Shown one piece after another: positions 61,511 through 64,000 of a stretch of DNA of 64,000 bases. The notes below the pieces were generated by a model, which ran no database searches, was not told the DNA's origin, and was given only the letters and a program-made list of their open reading frames with translations. The DNA comes from Occallatibacter sp. (GTDB taxonomy: Bacteria; Acidobacteriota; Terriglobia; Terriglobales; Acidobacteriaceae): positions 34,120-98,119 of the forward strand of contig JARLFZ010000004.1 in assembly GCA_031296305.1 (NCBI GenBank). The letters run 5' to 3'. Numbering within the stretch: the stretch's first letter is position 1; every line of letters begins with the position of its first letter. The position numbers were made by a program, and so were the translations under genes.

Positions 61511-63991
61511 ATGAAATGCAAATTACCGATCTTCGGGCTGGCGCTGGTTTTTGTCCAGCTCCAGGCCTCGGCCGCGGGCGGAGCGCAAGCTGTTGTCGCA
61601 GGCCCACAGCCCGCCATGATTCGCGGCGGGGACCTTTCCGTCGCGGTTTTCGACGATGGTTCGTACGCATTGCGTTCGACTGCCATTTCCGGCGATGTGC
61701 TCCACGCAACGGTCGAGGTGGATACAGCGGCCGGGACGCTGACTCCCGCGCGCTATCCGAAGCACCTTGCATCGGTCTCGACCTTCAACGATGCACTCGG
61801 TACGGGCCAGCTGCTAACCGTGACGCACAGTGGATTGCAAGACGCGGCCGACCTGGTGTGCGAGTTTCGCGTGTATGCCGACCGGCCCTGGGGAGACATC
61901 CGCGTAAAAGTGTTGAACTCGACCGCGCAGTCCGTGGTGATTCATTCCATTCGCGTGATTAAGAGCAGCGGCAATGCAGTGCTGCAGTTGAATGGACCGG
62001 GAACAGAAGACCGGGTACTCTCCGACGGTCTCAGCGAGGATCCGTCGCAGATCGCAGACATGGGGGAGCCGAGTGGAGGCATCCATCGATCGTTCAGCAG
62101 CCAGTTGATTTACAACCGGAAGAGCGGACAGAGCCTCTTCCTGGGTGCGCTCTCCGCCGATGCGCTGGTCACGGTTTTTCACCTGCGCAGTTCGAGCCGG
62201 CCCGACGCGCATGTGTCGTCCTACGAAGTGGAAGATACAGGGACGACTGAATATCTCCACGATCAGAGCCAATCCTACGGTGTGGAGAACGAGGTCCCGC
62301 TGCGGCTGGAAGCCGCGCCCGGCGAGAGCGCCAGTTCGGAGCGGTTGATGTTCGCGATCGGCCCCGATTATCACGCACAACTTGAGAACTACGGAACGGC
62401 GATCCGCGTTCTTCACCATGCGCGAACCTCGAGTCCCACGCTGATTGGCTGGTGGAGTTGGACCGCGTATTACTACGGCGTGACCGAAGGGACGATGCAG
62501 ACCAACGCCGACTGGCTGGCGCAGAACCTGCTGACCACGGGGTACCGGTATTTCCAGATCGACGAGGGGTATCAGTTTGCGCGCGGGGAGTACGCGACCG
62601 CGGATGGCAAGGCGTTTCCTGACGGAATGGCTGCGACGGGCCATCACGTCGAAAACGATGGCCTGACATTCGGGTTATGGGTGGCGCCCTTTCAGGTATC
62701 GGACCGATCGTGGGTTTACGAGCATCACCGCGATTGGCTGGTCCAAAATCTGCGTGGAGAACCAATCCACATTGGCACTGTGGGCGGAAACGGCGAAGAA
62801 TTGTACGCGTTGGATACGACCAATCCCGGCGCGCAGGAGTATTTGCGGCAAACCTACCGGACGTTGGTGAATGGCTGGGGAGCGCGTTTTCTCAAGATGG
62901 ACTTCATGGAATCAGCGGCGGTGGAGGGAGCGCACTACAGACCGAATACGACGGGATTGGAGGCGCTACGGATCGGCCTCGAGGTGATACGACAGACGGT
63001 GGGAGACGACGTGATCCTCGACAAGGACGGCAGCCCGATGCTGACGCCCGTGGGCATCGTGGACACCGGCCGCATTTCACAGGACACGGGCCACACCTTC
63101 GGGTCCACGCATGACGCCGCTCCGGGAATCGCGGGGCGCTATTACATGAACCACAACTTCTACGAGTCCGATCCGGACGCGTTTACCGTGTCCGAGCAAA
63201 TCACGCCCGATCGCGGTTGGCATGGGAACAAGGTTCCGCTGACGCTGGACGAGGCGGAGGCGTCGATCGCTCTTTCGGCGGTTTCGGGAGGGATGTTTGA
63301 AATCGGGGACGATCTGCCGGCTCTGGGGGCATCGCCGCAGCGAATGGCGCTAGTGCGGAACTCCGACCTGCTCGACATGGCTCGCCTGGGCCGGGCATCC
63401 ATTCCCCTTGATCTGATGACCTATCGCGAAGAAGACAAGCAGCCGAGCATTTTCCTACTCAAAGAAGACAACCGGCAATGGATTCTCACGGTCTTCAACT
63501 GGACGGAGGAACCGCGCAGCCACAGCATCACGTTCGAGGATTTGGGTATCAAGCCGGAGGGGTCATTCACCGCGAGCGATGTTCTGCGCGGCGGAATGTT
63601 ACCCATCACGGGCGGCCGAATGGCGATCGACCAGCCGGCGCATTCCGTCCGCATGCTCAAGCTTGTCAAGAATTCCGTGACCGCTCAATCGCCGGACTTT
63701 GAGATGCGGGTTCCGCCGAGTGCGCAGGGAGGAGAAACGGTGGAGTTCCGGGCCATCAGCTCTGGAGAGACACCTGTGTTGGGATACAGGTGGAACTTCG
63801 GCGACGGGGTAACTGGTGACGGCGCGGAAGTTAGGCACACCTATACCCAGCCCGGCAGTTATACGGTGACCGTTGAAGCCATGGGGCTGGACAAACGATC
63901 CTCAACCAAGACGATGACGATCGCGATCACCGGTTACGTACCGACGATTTATGATGCGGCCCGCAAAGAGCGCTATGAAGGGGAAAGGTAG
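61511..63991 (+). CDS. GH36-like alpha-galactosidase with C-terminal PKD domain, secreted
   Basis: An 826-residue protein with a signal peptide (IFGLALVFVQLQASAAGG), an N-terminal beta-supersandwich and a melibiase-type barrel: LIGWWSWTAYYYGVTEGTM, YFQIDEGYQF, FGLWVAPFQV and ARFLKMDFMES (nucleophile Asp about 463). A C-terminal beta-domain and a PKD domain follow (GYRWNFGDGVTGDG, HTYTQPGSYTVTVEA, about residues 735-815). It would release alpha-linked galactose or similar sugars. GAGGAG lies 7 bases before ATG 61511; the earlier in-frame start lies inside the permease gene. The stop is 9 bases before the window end. Confidence 0.85.
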   Translation: MKCKLPIFGLALVFVQLQASAAGGAQAVVAGPQPAMIRGGDLSVAVFDDGSYALRSTAISGDVLHATVEVDTAAGTLTPARYPKHLASVSTFNDALGTGQLLTVTHSGLQDAADLVCEFRVYADRPWGDIRVKVLNSTAQSVVIHSIRVIKSSGNAVLQLNGPGTEDRVLSDGLSEDPSQIADMGEPSGGIHRSFSSQLIYNRKSGQSLFLGALSADALVTVFHLRSSSRPDAHVSSYEVEDTGTTEYLHDQSQSYGVENEVPLRLEAAPGESASSERLMFAIGPDYHAQLENYGTAIRVLHHARTSSPTLIGWWSWTAYYYGVTEGTMQTNADWLAQNLLTTGYRYFQIDEGYQFARGEYATADGKAFPDGMAATGHHVENDGLTFGLWVAPFQVSDRSWVYEHHRDWLVQNLRGEPIHIGTVGGNGEELYALDTTNPGAQEYLRQTYRTLVNGWGARFLKMDFMESAAVEGAHYRPNTTGLEALRIGLEVIRQTVGDDVILDKDGSPMLTPVGIVDTGRISQDTGHTFGSTHDAAPGIAGRYYMNHNFYESDPDAFTVSEQITPDRGWHGNKVPLTLDEAEASIALSAVSGGMFEIGDDLPALGASPQRMALVRNSDLLDMARLGRASIPLDLMTYREEDKQPSIFLLKEDNRQWILTVFNWTEEPRSHSITFEDLGIKPEGSFTASDVLRGGMLPITGGRMAIDQPAHSVRMLKLVKNSVTAQSPDFEMRVPPSAQGGETVEFRAISSGETPVLGYRWNFGDGVTGDGAEVRHTYTQPGSYTVTVEAMGLDKRSSTKTMTIAITGYVPTIYDAARKERYEGER

Positions 63992-64000
63992 AGTGCGTTC

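Noticed and set aside
60178..61686. 502-residue minus-strand frame opposite the permease
   Set aside because: His/Arg-rich antisense shadow of membrane-span codons, with no family similarity or ribosome binding site.

Overview
The window is a chromosomal segment of a GC-rich heterotroph that degrades plant polysaccharides, most likely an Acidobacteriota member near Terriglobia/Acidobacteriaceae. This is inferred from four things: an Oar-type TonB-dependent receptor with a carboxypeptidase-like N-terminal domain and no SusD partner; a membrane-anchored regulator with the N-terminal domain common in that phylum; a PEP-CTERM protein; and short degenerate micro-repeats just after stop codons. No transposase, phage gene, CRISPR array or rRNA was seen. 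There is one complete tRNA, tRNA-Pro(CGG).

Layout. 1-14.3 kb is mostly housekeeping and regulation: a 34-residue membrane protein, a GH28 pectinase, a YdeI-like protein, an ECF sigma factor coupled to a small membrane protein, a zinc-ribbon membrane protein, a ParDE toxin-antitoxin pair whose toxin appears to start at ATT, a LytTR response regulator, a ferredoxin-NADP reductase-like flavoprotein, a CocE-type peptidase, a CDF metal exporter, hslV-DUF3052-hslU and an isochorismatase-like hydrolase.

14.4-39.9 kb is a large glycan-utilisation locus. On the minus strand, a 1318-residue TonB-dependent receptor leads GH38, GH31, GH43, a heparinase II/III-like lyase and GH127. A GH106-like rhamnosidase, a CE15 glucuronoyl esterase and a six-hairpin glycosidase-like protein flank them on the plus strand. 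A transmembrane ToxR-like regulator is divergent from the receptor, with a 15-bp palindrome between them. The enzyme set suggests a branched plant glycan with rhamnose, arabinose, galactose and uronic acid, such as arabinogalactan protein or rhamnogalacturonan I. A GH92 fragment next to tRNA-Pro is a relic.

40-48 kb holds a stand-alone response regulator and a cluster behind a near-consensus sigma-70 promoter: a second, divergent CE15-like esterase with Ig-like domains, a PEP-CTERM protein, a single-haem protein and an STN-domain membrane protein.

48-64 kb is a second sugar region. Two Tat-exported Gfo/Idh/MocA oxidoreductases are divergent from each other and sit with an ExuT-like transporter, a CBM9-like protein, a tandem alpha/beta hydrolase and a Tat-exported TIM-barrel isomerase-like protein. 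This could be an extracytoplasmic oxidise-then-eliminate (3-keto-glycoside) system. A minus-strand group follows (nagB, amidohydrolase, a possible Arg-rich microprotein, a class C serine hydrolase), then a plus-strand APC permease and a GH36-like alpha-galactosidase with a PKD domain. At least seven proteins carry Tat-like signals, and many genes start at GTG or TTG behind a strong ribosome binding site.
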